From Mesostigma viride (taxonomy: Eukaryota; Streptophyta; Mesostigmatophyceae; Mesostigmatales; Mesostigmataceae): DNA of 64,000 nucleotides. The stretch spans positions 1 to 64,000 of the forward strand of contig RPFO01001819.1 of the NCBI GenBank assembly GCA_009746045.1, given 5' to 3'. Shown one piece after another: positions 1-13,100 of this stretch. The notes beneath the pieces are model-generated. The model worked only from the letters and a program-made list of their open reading frames with translations. It searched no databases and had not been told where the DNA came from. The translations under genes and the position numbers were made by a program. The first letter of the stretch is position 1. Each line of letters opens with the position of its first letter.

Positions 1-1080
1 CCCGCCGCCCACGCGCGCCGGCAGCACCGCTGGCCCCCCGCACGCCGACTGCCCCGCCCCGCCGCCCGTCGACAGCCCCGCCCCGCCGCCCACGCGCGCC
101 GGCAGCACCGCTGGCCCCCCGCCCGTCGACTGCCCCGCCCCGCCGCCCGTCGACAGCCCCGCCCCGCCGCCCACGCGCGCCGGCAGCGCCGCTGGCCCCC
201 CGCGCGCCGACGGCCCTGCCCCGCCGCCCGTCGACTGCCCCGCCCCGCCGCCCGTCGACAGCCCCGCCCCGCCGCCCACGCGCGCCGGCAGCGCCGCTGG
301 CCCCCCGCACGCCGACCGCCCTGCCCCGCCGCCCGTCGACTGCCCCGCCCCGCCGCCCGTCGACAGCCCCGCCCCGCCGCCCACGCGCGCCGGCAGCGCC
401 GCTGGCCCCCCGCACGCCGACCGCCCCGCCACGCCGCCCGTCGACTGCCCCGCCCCGCCGCCCGTCGACAGCCCCGCCCCGCCGCCCACGCGCGCCGGCA
501 GCGCCGCTGGCCCCCCGCGCGCTGACTGCCCCGCCACGCCGCCCGTCGACAGCCCCCCGCCCCGCCCACGCGCGCCGGCAGCACCGCTGGCCCCCCGCAC
601 GCCGACTGCCCCGCCCCGCCGCCCGTCGACAGCCCCGCCCCGCCGCCCACGCGCGCCGGCAGCACCGCTGGCCCCCCGCACGCCGACGGCCCTGCCCCGC
701 CGCCCGTCGACTGCCCCGCCCCGCCGCCCGTCGACAGCCCCGCCCCGCCGCCCACGCGCGCCGGCAGCACCGCTGGCCCCCCGCACGCCGACCCTGCCCC
801 GCCGCCCGTCGACTGCCCCGCCCCGCCGCCCGTCGACAGCCCCGCCCCGCCGCCCACGCGCGCCGGCAGCGCCGCTGGCCCCCCGCGCGCCGACTGCCCC
901 GCCCCGCCGCCGCGCGCGCCGGCAGCACCGCTGGCCCGCCGCCCGTCGACGGCCCTGCCCCGCCGCCCGTCGACTGCCCCGCCCCGCCGCGCACCGGCAG
1001 CGCCGCCCCGCTGCCCGCTGACTGCCCCGCCCCGCCGCGTGCCGGCTGCGCCGCCGCTGCCGCCCCGCCGCGCACCGATG
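1..1080. repeat. GC-rich minisatellite, 81/105-bp units
   Basis: A tandem array built from CCCGCCCCGCCGCCC, CGTCGAC and ACGCGCGCCGGCAGC blocks. The marker ACGCGCGCCGGCAG recurs at 11, 92, 173, 278, 383, 488, 568, 649, 754 and 856, so spacing is mostly 81 or 105 bp (two unit types differing by 24 bp) and nearly always a multiple of three. It has no stop codon in any frame. The plus strand would read as a Pro-rich chain (PPPVDSPAPPPTRAGS type). The minus strand reads as Gly/Ala/Arg-rich and is in frame with the transposase-like gene starting at 2995. Whether any of it is translated cannot be told. The array runs off the left edge. Confidence 0.9.
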
Positions 1081-2995
1081 GCGCCGCCCCTCCGTGCGCC
1101 GGCTGCGCCTCGCTGCACGCAGGCTGCACGACATCACCACGCACCCTGGTGACCTTGATAACCTGATCCTCCCTACCGGTCATCCAATCTACTGTGCTGC
1201 ACCAACCGGCAAACGACTCGCGCTGCAACGGAGTGAGAAAGTTCCTGACATCGTAAGCGACCCCCAATACCTTGACCTCCGTGCCAGCGGGGACGGTCGA
1301 GTTGCAGTTCGCAGCTGCACCACTAGGCTGACGGAATGCCTCTTCTATGGCCGCCACCCAGCTCTCCAAAGTTGGGTACTTGTGCACGAAGCTAGGCCCC
1401 CCCGCCACAGCGTGTCTCATGTAGGCCACAAGCACGCCGAATTTCTGATCTGGGTCGGCGTGCGTGTGGCCCACGAGCATGCGGTGCATTTCGACGACGT
1501 CGAAGAAGCCAACGTGTACGAGCCACCATGCAAACAGTAAGACGGTGTGATTCCGGTTTTCACTCCCACCGTCCAGTTGCAGGCACAAACACCTGGGCAT
1601 GTGCGGCAGCCCCGCCCTCCTCCATGGCTGGTCCCTCATCAACTGCGCCAGGATGTGCATCAGCATCGTGACGGTGACACTGCCGGAGAGGTTGTCGGTC
1701 ATGAGGACCCATGCGAGAACGATGAACCACATCGCCTTGTACCCATGGACGGCCGCACAGAAGAGCGAGAACGGCATCATGCCACCTGCATAGCTGCCCC
1801 ATGAGTCGGGCCCCCCCACCAGCTTCGGCCAGTATGTCTTGGCGTGATCCAGCTTGTCGAGGTTGATCGACAAAATGGCCGTCAACATAGCGGCCACCAT
1901 CGCGCAGGCAAGCTCGCGCCTCAACCAATAGTTCTGGCGGGTAAACCAGGCCAGAGCGACATGCTGCTTGATTTGGTTGTCGACGTACTGCCGTTGTGCC
2001 TCAGTTGAAGCACCGCGGCGCCGCATGCGCAGTTCCACGCAGTCCGCGCAGTGACCGGTGCTCTTGTTGTGCGGGCATACCACCACCTTCGGGCTCCTCT
2101 GCCCTGGGAAGTAGTCGCCTTTGCAGTAGGTGCGCCAGATGCGGTAGAATGCGTTGTAGCCTAGCACCTTGGCCCCTTCCCCCGCTTCTGCCACCACGTC
2201 TTCAACGTACATGGCGTGCATCTCCTTGATGGACATGACGTCCATGAAGACAACGCCAGCATGAGTCGGGTCATGGTCTGCGATCTGCTGCACCAACTCG
2301 TGCATCCACATTGCTGCGTGTTCGCCAACCTCCGAACGCCCCCGAGCATCACGCTCAGGTGGTGCGTGCTCCAGACCAACACCGAAAGTCGCTAGGTCGT
2401 TGGGATGCACGGTCAGGAAATACTCTTTCGCCGACACGACCGACGCCACCAGATTGTTCCAAGTCGCCCGGGTAACGCCGGCCATCTTCCGGATGGCAGA
2501 TGCACAACCGGTGACGGTGTACATGCACCCCGCAATCACCACGTCCACGTGTAAAGGGCCGGTAATGATGTACTTCTTGTAACGGCCACCGTCGGCAGGG
2601 GATTCTACCTCGATGTTGCCCACGCCGGCCGACCGGATCACGTCGCAAAGGGAGGCCATGCGCTGCTGGTCCGTTTGGTTGTACAGGTACTCTCGAAAGG
2701 CAGTCCACGACCTGGTATCGGTAAGTAAGGTGCCCACCTTCTCGAGGCAATGCTCCCCACAAGTCGGACCGCACTTCCTGGCCTTGGCGATGTCCTTGTC
2801 AACGGACTTCAATTTGGAGGCGAGAAGCCGGGCGCCATCTTTCTTCCCACTGCGCTTCGCTCGAGAGGAAGACGTGCCGGGCCCCATTTCCGTGTGAAGC
2901 AGGTCGTCGTCAGAGCCGTCAGAATCTACGCCCCAACTAGCTTCAGAACTCGCATCCGAATCCACCAGGTCTGGCACATCCCATTCTTCATCCAT
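1..2995 (-). CDS. DUF7869-type (RNase H-like) transposase-like protein, C-terminus beyond window
   Basis: An ATG at 2995-2993, preceded by an in-frame TAA, opens a frame with no stop down to the window edge (about 998 codons visible). The N-terminus is acidic (EEWDVPDLVDSDASS). The part from about residue 290 to 560 has the layout of the DUF7869 proteins found in algae, oomycetes and animals, which are thought to derive from mobile elements. It shows a C-x2-C pair (GHCADCVELR), INLDKLDHAK (Asp about residue 380), CLQLDGGSENRN (Asp about 475) and MLVGHTHADPDQ (Asp about 514/516). These three acidic positions fit an RNase H/DDE-type catalytic core; the fold assignment is inference. From about residue 640 the frame enters the GC-rich minisatellite and becomes Gly/Ala/Arg-rich, so the true C-terminus or an intron boundary may lie near 1080. 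It faces the gene at 4680 head to head. Confidence 0.75.
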   Translation of the reverse strand, partial: MDEEWDVPDLVDSDASSEASWGVDSDGSDDDLLHTEMGPGTSSSRAKRSGKKDGARLLASKLKSVDKDIAKARKCGPTCGEHCLEKVGTLLTDTRSWTAFREYLYNQTDQQRMASLCDVIRSAGVGNIEVESPADGGRYKKYIITGPLHVDVVIAGCMYTVTGCASAIRKMAGVTRATWNNLVASVVSAKEYFLTVHPNDLATFGVGLEHAPPERDARGRSEVGEHAAMWMHELVQQIADHDPTHAGVVFMDVMSIKEMHAMYVEDVVAEAGEGAKVLGYNAFYRIWRTYCKGDYFPGQRSPKVVVCPHNKSTGHCADCVELRMRRRGASTEAQRQYVDNQIKQHVALAWFTRQNYWLRRELACAMVAAMLTAILSINLDKLDHAKTYWPKLVGGPDSWGSYAGGMMPFSLFCAAVHGYKAMWFIVLAWVLMTDNLSGSVTVTMLMHILAQLMRDQPWRRAGLPHMPRCLCLQLDGGSENRNHTVLLFAWWLVHVGFFDVVEMHRMLVGHTHADPDQKFGVLVAYMRHAVAGGPSFVHKYPTLESWVAAIEEAFRQPSGAAANCNSTVPAGTEVKVLGVAYDVRNFLTPLQRESFAGWCSTVDWMTGREDQVIKVTRVRGDVVQPACSEAQPAHGGAAPSVRGGAAAAAQPARGGAGQSAGSGAALPVRGGAGQSTGGGAGPSTGGGPAVLPARAAAGRGSRRAGGQRRCRRAWAAGRGCRRAAGRGSRRAAGQGRRAGGQRCCRRAWAAGRGCRRAAGRGSRRAAGQGRRRAGGQRCCRRAWAAGRGCRRAAGRGSRRAGGQRCCRRAWAGRGAVDGRRGGAVSARGASGAAGARGRRGGAVDGRRGGAVDGRRGGAVGVRGASGAAGARGRRGGAVDGRRGGAVDGRRGRAVGVRGASGAAGARGRRGGAVDGRRGGAVDGRRGRAVGARGASGAAGARGRRGGAVDGRRGGAVDGRGASGAAGARGRRGGAVDGRRGGAVGVRGASGAAGARGRR

Positions 2996-3006
2996 GTTAA
3001 TAGGAA

Positions 3007-3450
3007 ATCTACTGTATTACACCCGGTGGTGCTTGGACAGAAGCAAGAAACCCCGCCCACCGCTCAAATGTGGCGCCCAACAAAGCCCCAAACTGTTTTC
3101 TTCAATAAGTCTACTGTTCTACATCCGGTGGTGGATGGACACAAGCAATAAAGGCCCCGCCCACACCTCAGATTTCTTTAGAAAATCTACTGATCTACAT
3201 TCGATGGCGCCTTCACAGAAGCAGGAAACTCCGCCCACCGGTCAAATGTGACGCCCAACAAAGCCCCAACTGATTTCTTCAAGAAGTATACTGTTTTACA
3301 GCCGGTAGTGCTTGGGCAGAAGCACTATAAAAGAGACAACCAGCGCAGGCCAGAAATCGCAGGCCAGAAATCGCAACTATGTAAAGCCCGCCCACACATC
3401 GGATTTCTTTACGAAAAACCTGTTTTACATTCGATGGGGTCTTGACAGAT
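3007..3450. repeat. Degenerate tandem repeats upstream of the transposase-like gene
   Basis: Five diverged units begin near 3009, 3111, 3187, 3287 and 3418 with TCTACTG(T)-TTACAxxCGGTGG-like blocks, followed by CAGAAGCA, CCCGCCCA and AACAAAGCCCC blocks. Long (about 100 bp) and short (about 76 bp) units alternate. They sit directly 5' of the leftward ATG at 2995. They could be promoter-region repeats or subterminal repeats of a DNA transposon. A TATA-like CTATAAAAG lies on the plus strand near 3323. Confidence 0.6.
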
Positions 3451-3507
3451 TCAAACAAATTATCGTTTCTACCTGCGTGCGACTGCTGCGGCTGAGTGCT
3501 GCAACTT

Positions 3508-4520
3508 GTCTTCACGTCTTCACGTCTTCACGTCTTCACGTCTTCACCGCGTCTTCACCTGTCTTCACCACGTCTTCACGGCTTCACGGCTTCACGTCTT
3601 CACGGCTTCACCTGAACACCTGAACTTCACCTGAACTTGCCGTATCGTGTCTTCACGTCTTCACGTCTTCACGTCTTCACGTCTTCACGTCTTCACCGCG
3701 TCTTCACCTGTCTTCACCACGTCTTCACGGCTTCACGGCTTCACGTCTTCACGGCTTCACCTGAACACCTGAACTTCACCTGAACTTGCCGTATCGTGTC
3801 TTCACGTCTTCACGTCTTCACGTCTTCACGTCTTCACGTCTTCACCGCGTCTTCACCTGTCTTCACCACGTCTTCACGGCTTCACGGCTTCACGTCTTCA
3901 CGGCTTCACCTGAACACCTGAACTTCACCTGAACTTGCCGTATCGTGTCTTCACGTCTTCACGTCTTCACGTCTTCACGTCTTCACGTCTTCACCGCGTC
4001 TTCACCTGTCTTCACCACGTCTTCACGGCTTCACGGCTTCACGTCTTCACGGCTTCACCTGAACACCTGAACTTCACCTGAACTTGCCGTATCGTGTCTT
4101 CACGTCTTCACGTCTTCACGTCTTCACGTCTTCACGTCTTCACCGCGTCTTCACCTGTCTTCACCACGTCTTCACGGCTTCACGGCTTCACGTCTTCACG
4201 GCTTCACCTGAACACCTGAACTTCACCTGAACTTGCCGTATCGTGTCTTCACGTCTTCACGTCTTCACGTCTTCACGTCTTCACGTCTTCACCGCGTCTT
4301 CACCTGTCTTCACCACGGCTTCACGGCTTCACGTCTTCACGTCTTCACGGCTTCACCTGAACACCTGAACTTCACCTGAACTTGCCGTATCGTGTCTTCA
4401 CGTCTTCACGTCTTCACGTCTTCACGTCTTCACGTCTTCACCACGTCTTCACCTGTCTTCACCACGTCTTCACGGCTTCACGGCTTCACGTCTTCACGGC
4501 TTCACCTGAACACCTGAACT
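3508..4520. repeat. 149-bp higher-order minisatellite of the 8-mer CGTCTTCA
   Basis: The basic unit CGTCTTCA and its variants (CGGCTTCA, CCGCGTCTTCA, CCTGAACA) are ordered into a 149-bp higher-order repeat. The marker GCCGTATCGTGT recurs at 3639, 3788, 3937, 4086, 4235 and 4384, exactly 149 bp apart each time. The last copies diverge slightly. 149 is not a multiple of three, so coding is unlikely despite an apparent short open frame. The array separates the two divergent genes at 2995 and 4680. Confidence 0.95.
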
Positions 4521-4679
4521 TTGCGTATCGTATCTTTGATACATTGCATCATTTGCATGCCTTGGAGCTGCACGTCTTCAAGCAGTGTCACCCAGTTCCC
4601 GCTTGATTCAAATGCACTTCGCGCTTGAATTCGTGACTTCGCTCAAGGTGGAAGGTGATGGGCACTAGCCACGGGAACT

Positions 4680-7388
<2,709 letters not shown>

Positions 7389-9584
7389 CTCATGTGGGCC
7401 TTCATGCCACACGGAAATATGATTGAATCAGTTCTTTGACACTGAGTTGGCACTAGACGCAACACCTTTGATGCACATGAGTGCAGGGCGCATGTGTGGA
7501 AACCATGCAACCATGGCGATCCCTCAAAAAGTTTGGTTATGTAATAAGTGAGACAATTATTCCGGACGTATGATGGCCCAACGTCCTGTAAGTTGAGTTG
7601 TCTTATTCAATTGGCATATTTGTCTTATTGATGTTGTCTCATTGCCTTAATGGGTCAATTGTCTTAGTTTATATCATGTATATCTTGGGAAACTCATTGC
7701 TTCAATAAAATGCATGTTAGGCGCAATCAACCCCCTCAAACACATCTGAAAACTGCACAGTGCATCAAATGTATCCTAAACAAAAAAATGTATCCTAATC
7801 CGGTAAACCACTCATTTGCACCGGTGCAGTTCCTGGACGTTTGGAAACATGCATGATGGCATGTGGCTAATGTAATGACTGACTAGCTAGACCGTTTCAG
7901 TGGTTTTTCATTTGCGGTATTTCCTCGTAAATGGTGGGAAAGCGATCGCAGCAATGTTCTCACCACTAGACACTCCCGGCAGTGAAGCTCGAAAAACACG
8001 CCCTATCAAGCAAGCTGTTTCCGGCCCCACTGTATAGGTCATCTTACAGCGCTCTTTGCGTAAGCCAGCCATAATTTCAATGAACAAGGCTACACATTTG
8101 CATACTCTTTGTTGGTTATCGGTGTGCCTTTGTTTGGATGCAGGGGATCGCTGTGCTGACACAACGCGGCAAGGGATTTTGTAGTAAGATCCCTTCCCAA
8201 GGCTATTACAGCGACCTGCAAATGGCGACGAGCCTACTGTGAGCCTTGTTTTTTGCAAATGCTACTTACGCCGTCTGCTTTGGTTATTTTAATTCATCTA
8301 TGAAAGGCGCCTTGGATTAGCCATGCAATCATGTTTTACTGTCACAAAGCCAGCCCTAGTATATTAATATCTAGTTTTGTTGTTTTACCCATCCGGTGCC
8401 ATGATCTTGCCCAGTAAAAGCGTCCTGTGTTGTATCTGTTCTATTTTTTTAATAAACCAATACTTGCAATAATAATACTCTTTGCTGGTTATCGGTGTGC
8501 GTTTTTGAATGCAGGCGATCGCTGTGCTGACACAACGTTTCAACTGCTTGCATGGGCATCATTAAACCTGACGCCGCTTGTTGCCGCAAGGATTGTAGCG
8601 CGTGTGGTGCGTGAAGCGCTACGCGGATTCTTTCCACAAAGTCAGATACACAGTTCAAACTACCGCCGGAGGCTGCGGACCAATCCCAGGAAAGCGGCAC
8701 AAGAATGCGGGAGTTGCGGTGCATGGCCCGGCGTGTAGACTTTTGGTTTCATTACACACATTCTGAAGCCAGGTTAGAGTACCCACGAGGGGCTGGAATG
8801 GCAGCGTTGTTGAAAGGTGGAGGCTTTTTGATCGCCTTCAGTCGCTCACCTGCCCCACGAGAGTGGTGGTCATCAGCAGCCACAGGCCCCCAGGTCGTCG
8901 TGCCTTGTGTTGCAGGTGCAGTGAGCTCAGTTGGTTATTCGTCGATGAATGCTATGCTTCCCGAAATGGTGGTAATCCCTGCCAAACTGCCATGGAGCAT
9001 GGCACATCAGGCGCAATCTGCCCTCTAGTAACCATGTGTATCACAGCGTGGCAGCAGATTTCCCCACCATGCCGCAGTTTGAAGTGATTGAGGAGGGTGA
9101 GCCGATGCCACCGCCACCGCCTAGTGGCAAGAAAAGGCAAGAAGAAGGGGTCCAGAAGAAAGAAGGTGGCAGCGGCAGACCTAGGTGATGGCGACGTGGT
9201 GCGCCGCGCTGGCAAGGCACCTGCTCGAGGGCGCAGCCGCAAGCGTGGTGCTCCCACAGATGCTGGACCTAGCCAGCCCACCGTAATTGAGGAGGTCCCT
9301 ATGGCAAAGAGGGCCAGTGAAGGCAGCGTAAAGCTGTGAACTATTGCGACACTAGTGGGGATGACACTATGTCATCAGAAGATGATGTGATGCAAGCAAC
9401 CCCTCGGACAGCAGTTCTGAAGAAGATGACTATTGATTTAATTGGGCATGACAGATTGTTTATGGAATGATGTGCTGTTTTATATTGTATGACAACCCTA
9501 ATTAATTGCACCTTTGTGCACCCTATAATGCATATCAAAGTGGTGTTGAGTTTTTTTTCACGTTAAGGACTTAATGAAATAAAG
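7389..9584. other. Mostly non-coding; a duplicated 60-bp splice-acceptor-like segment
   Basis: No gene is recognised. A segment of about 60 bp (TACTCTTTG-T/C-TGGTTATCGGTGTGC ... ATGCAGG-GATCGCTGTGCTGACACAACG) occurs at 8103-8166 and again at 8476-8536. Each copy looks like the end of an intron (pyrimidine-rich, ATGCAG) plus the start of an exon, suggesting duplicated exons of an old gene. The second copy continues open to a TAG at 8738 (tail about 75 codons). A Lys/Arg- and Pro-rich open stretch of 83 codons (9088-9339) and a downstream acidic stretch to 9468 may be remnants of another gene. None has a known domain. Confidence 0.35.
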
Positions 9585-9939
9585 CTCATGATTTTTCTCG
9601 TGTTACAATCTTGGTGAGAAATTTCTCACCACGTTGACTTGTGATTTTCTCTGTTATGATTTTTCTCGTGTTGGTGAGAAACTTCTCAATTTTCTCAATT
9701 TTTCCAAATTTTCTCACTTTTCTCACCCATTCTCACCTTTTTTCTCACTTTAGGGTTTTTTTCTCACCCCAATCTCACCAAAACCCCCTTTTTCTCACCA
9801 AAATCTCACCCTGGTGAGATTTCTTGCCTAGCGTTTGCGGAAAAAAATTGAGATTTTCTCAATTTTCTCAAAAAAATTCTCAACAAAAGGTGAGAAATTG
9901 AGGGTTTGAGAAAATTCTCAGATCTGAGTTCCTAGTGTA
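9585..9939. repeat. TTCTCA/TGAGAA-rich low-complexity block
   Basis: About 350 bp are made largely of TTCTCA(CC) and its reverse complement (GG)TGAGAA, with T- and A-runs. It includes a perfect 18-bp palindrome at 9613-9630 (GGTGAGAAATTTCTCACC), two ATGATTTTTCTCGTGTT copies (about 9588 and 9657) and further opposite-orientation pairs, so the single strands could fold extensively. It abuts the point where the 3' LTR of element 1 is cut off. No known family is recognised. Confidence 0.8.
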
Positions 9940-10273
9940 AAACCAAGAGGACGAGACTCTCGTCCTCGACCAATTTACCTAGGTTGATTGCGGCGCAGAT
10001 ACATGCCAATTTCCCTGGACCAATCCAAGCCAAACATTCCACGTAGGATCCGGGCCGACATCGACCCTCAACTACAGGATCCACGCCTAGTACTACGAAT
10101 GGACTCAGAACTGACGCGGCGCCACCGCACCGGTTCCTAAAAGGGCAACCTAGGACCAAAATAACTAGTCCAATTCACACAAGAGTCAATGTCCATAAAA
10201 CTTAGTACAACGCCCACAAGCCTTAGTAATTTATTCCATTGTTACGTCCGACCTAAAGGGCCGGGACGTAACA
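9940..10273 (-). repeat. Truncated 3' LTR of element 1
   Basis: Matches the part of the 583-bp LTR from AAACCAAGAGGACGAG to GGGACGTAACA. The rest (which would begin TGTTACGTCCCAG on the plus strand) is missing. The cut lies exactly at the TTAA-AACCAAG position where other LTR copies in this window carry piggyBac-type insertions, and the flank is the TTCTCA-rich block. It contains the LTR hairpin GAGGACGAGACTCTCGTCCTC. Confidence 0.9.
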
Positions 10274-10286
10274 CTCCTCCCCCCCC
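10274..10286 (-). other. Polypurine tract of element 1
   Basis: On the element strand GGGGGGGGAGGAG lies immediately 5' of the 3' LTR (TGTTACGTCC). This is the expected position of the plus-strand DNA primer in LTR retroelements. The same tract is present in element 2 at 42519-42531. Confidence 0.85.
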
Positions 10287-10487
10287 ACGGGGGTCGGTAG
10301 TCCCTACCGTACAAAAGTAAAATAGGATCACACAACAAGCTACTTAAGAGTACTATGTCCCGACCTCGGTTGCACCCGCAGGTCAGTAATGCCAGTTCCT
10401 CTAGAGGTCGATACACATGCCCAACCCTGACGTAGTAGCCAAAACCTTGGGGATTGGACTCCGCTATCCATCCCGAAACTGAACTAG

Positions 10488-13100
10488 TTAGCTAGCGTCC
10501 GCCGCTAGTAGCCCTCCGCAGCAGCTGGGCCTCATGGAGAGCCCGTCGCCCGCGGGAGTCATGATGTGAGTCATCACCCCTGGATGCGCACGTAGGTCCA
10601 CCTCGAAAGCGATCTGATATGGGACGTCTTCTGTCGACCCAACCGGGACAGCTCCACCCACGAGCCCTGGGGCCACATGGCCAGGAACCCAGCGAGATAC
10701 TGGGGGTGGGTAAAGAGAAGGGTCAGCGCCGACCAGTCCGCCACCCCACAGCGGTGATCACGAACAAACTTCACACCCATCATAAACACCTCGGTGCGCA
10801 CGTGATCCTCAAGGATGGTCGCCCTGGGGCCGCTACAATGTCCGGCACCACCCGTTCCAGGAAGGCACGCCCTTCCGCGGGGCCACCTTGGGCGGCGTAA
10901 CCACGTGCCCCACCCCATCCACCTGATACTCCAATCCCACCAATCCTCGGTACCGAATCGCACCGTGTGGCCCACCGTCCGGGGAAAACGCAGGTCGTCA
11001 GGTTGCGGCAAGGGCAGCGGCGCCTGTGGGAAGAAGGTGATCTCGAGTTGTTCCCAGTAAGCACCACGGTCAACCGCGCACCATGGGCCCGCTTGAAAAA
11101 CCAAAGGGGCTGGCAGGTGCATACCAGAAGGGACCGGGAACAAGGGTCCCTCGAACACCACACACAACTTCTCCGTTCGAGGCCCCGGCCCACCGTGTCT
11201 TACGGTCCTCCCCGGAATGGTTCGTATGAAGTCCCCCAGCGACCACTCCTCGTGTGAGGCTGCCCGGGAAGCGGCCTCGTAGCCTACTGAGGTGGCGACG
11301 GAGTGATCGCCCTGGCGCCCGAGCTGGTCCAGCATCCGCTGCATGAGACCCTGCCCTGATTGCACCGCGGCCACGAGAGTCTCAAGGGTAACCACGGGTT
11401 CCGCCGGCACCATGACACCCGCCACACTAGGACCCTCCGCGGCATCTCGTACGGTACTAGGTAAGCTCGGTCCCTCCGCAGGACGTGACAGCGACGATCC
11501 GGTCTGGGCAGGCCGGTGACGAGGCTCCAAGGAGACCAAGAAGTGGGGCTCCGGTGGGACCTCTTCCACTCGGGAGCGAGGCTCCAGGGAGACATGGAAG
11601 GTAGTCTCTTCGGGGCCCGCCTCGGGCGGGTTGCTAGCGGGAACCTCATCAATCGGCTCCTCTCTAGTCGGCCGTTCGGCCCTGGCCACCGCAGTCTCTG
11701 TCGGATCCGTTCGCCGTCGCCGATTCTCTCGCTCTTGCTCCAACCCCACCGCCGACCCCCACGTGCGCTCCCAATGCCGATCCTCTGGTCGGCGAGGTGG
11801 TGGTGACGCTTGGCGAGCGGGGCGTGCTTCAGTCCCGGAGTCCGAGTGGGAACGCGAACGGGAGGGCGGGGATGGCGAGCGACGACGTGCCGGCCCCTCC
11901 GGACCACGTCGAGGAGCGGCTTGGCTGCCCCCACCCCATCCGGTAGCCCTCGGAAGATTCCGCGTCTCGCGCCCAGAAGGTCGCCCCCAGCCCGTCGCCG
12001 GCGGTGGCGCCTCATAACGAGGCACAGGACGGCTTCTTCCGCCGCTCCCCTGGGAACCCCGAGAAGGCGGATCCCGCGGAGGGGAACGAGAGGGAGGGTG
12101 TGGAGGATGGTCGTCGTCGGAACCGGAGTCATACCCCTCACTCCCATCATCCTGGTCCTCATCATCCATCGCCACGATGCGATCCAGAGCCTGCCGCAAC
12201 GAATACTGCCCTTCTCGCAGGCATTTCTCACCCCGTAGCGCCCCCTCTGGCGGAAGATACCGGGGGAAGTGGTATTCCAGCAGCTTTCGCACTGGGGGAG
12301 GAAGTAAGAGGAGAAGGAGCCGTGGGAATGCCAGACCCGCTTCCAGCGTGTTCATGCACCCGTGACAGGCACATTCCCGCTCATGTGTTTCCCATTCGGT
12401 CCCAACCACCATACCGTTGCGCGAAGCCGTGCGGGTCTCGATCCGGAACCTCACGTTACGCCGCACGAACACTCGAAAAGTCTCCATCTGCACAGGGCCG
12501 ACCCGCGCCATGATAGAATCAGCGCGGAGGTGCGACGGCATTTGATTACGACGACGACGCCGCCGTTCCACCATGCAGGGCTTCCCCCTCCCGGCCGTAG
12601 TCACGCAAGAACACCCGGGGATTGAACGTCTCCTCGTGCAGCTCCTTTACCAGCTCCAACGTACGCGCGTCCGGTGCTCCAGGCCTTGACGAGGTTTCTT
12701 GCCGGCGCTCGCGACTAGAGGAGGGCCCCGTCTGTCCGCCACCATCTCTCGAGCCCCCGGCCCCTGGTGCATCCCTTCGGACCGCAGGCTCTCCACGAGC
12801 TATCTGCGTCCTTAACCCCGCTTCCGGCTCTGGGACCTCCGGATCGTCAGGTATATCCATGTCGACCAAATCCCCCTCACTGGACTCCCCATCTGCAACC
12901 CGGAATCCTGTGTCAGCAGCCTCCACGGCGCCGACGGGAGTCTGGTCTCTGGGAAGCGCCTCCGCGGCGTCCCCCTGCACAGCCCACACACAAGATGTCA
13001 GGGCGTTAGTCGACGCGTACCAAATACCTGGCCCACGCACCACCCTCACCCTACACCCTACCGGCTGTGGTCTGCTAACGCAACTGGTGCGTCTTCTTGT
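10488..13100 (-). pseudogene. ORF3 of element 1, frameshifted copy
   Basis: Homologous to the uninterrupted ORF3 of element 2 (49003-46463). It starts in the +1 frame just after the pol stop (TAG at 13077-13075) with no ATG; the shared start region reads CRVRVV and then SCVWAVQGDAAEALPR. A net insertion near 12590 (after DYGREG) shifts the frame, so the remainder reads from about 12575 as VERRRRRRNQMPS. A further indel near 10620 splits the C-terminus. Conserved blocks include WETHERECxCHxCMNTL, an acidic MDDEDQDDGSE stretch, a long Pro/Arg/Ser-rich linker and a C-terminal domain (VEVFMMGVKF-like, LTLLFTHPQYLAGFL). Function unknown. Confidence 0.75.

Noticed and set aside
1094-1540. Plus-strand open frame of 148 codons
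   Set aside because: It is the codon-aligned antisense of the DUF7869-type gene, whose motifs are clear on the minus strand.
3500-4520. CRISPR-like array of regular repeats
   Set aside because: The units are contiguous with no unique spacers, and the genome is eukaryotic.
4382-4606. Short open frame in the CGTCTTCA array
   Set aside because: The 149-bp period is not a multiple of three, so the frame changes every unit; this is repeat, not protein.
9755-9765. Telomere-like TTTAGGG
   Set aside because: A single copy in a low-complexity T-rich block; no tandem array.
10488-13100. ORF3 as an envelope gene
   Set aside because: No signal peptide, transmembrane helix or furin-like site was seen; the protein is acidic/proline-rich with Cys-rich and globular parts.
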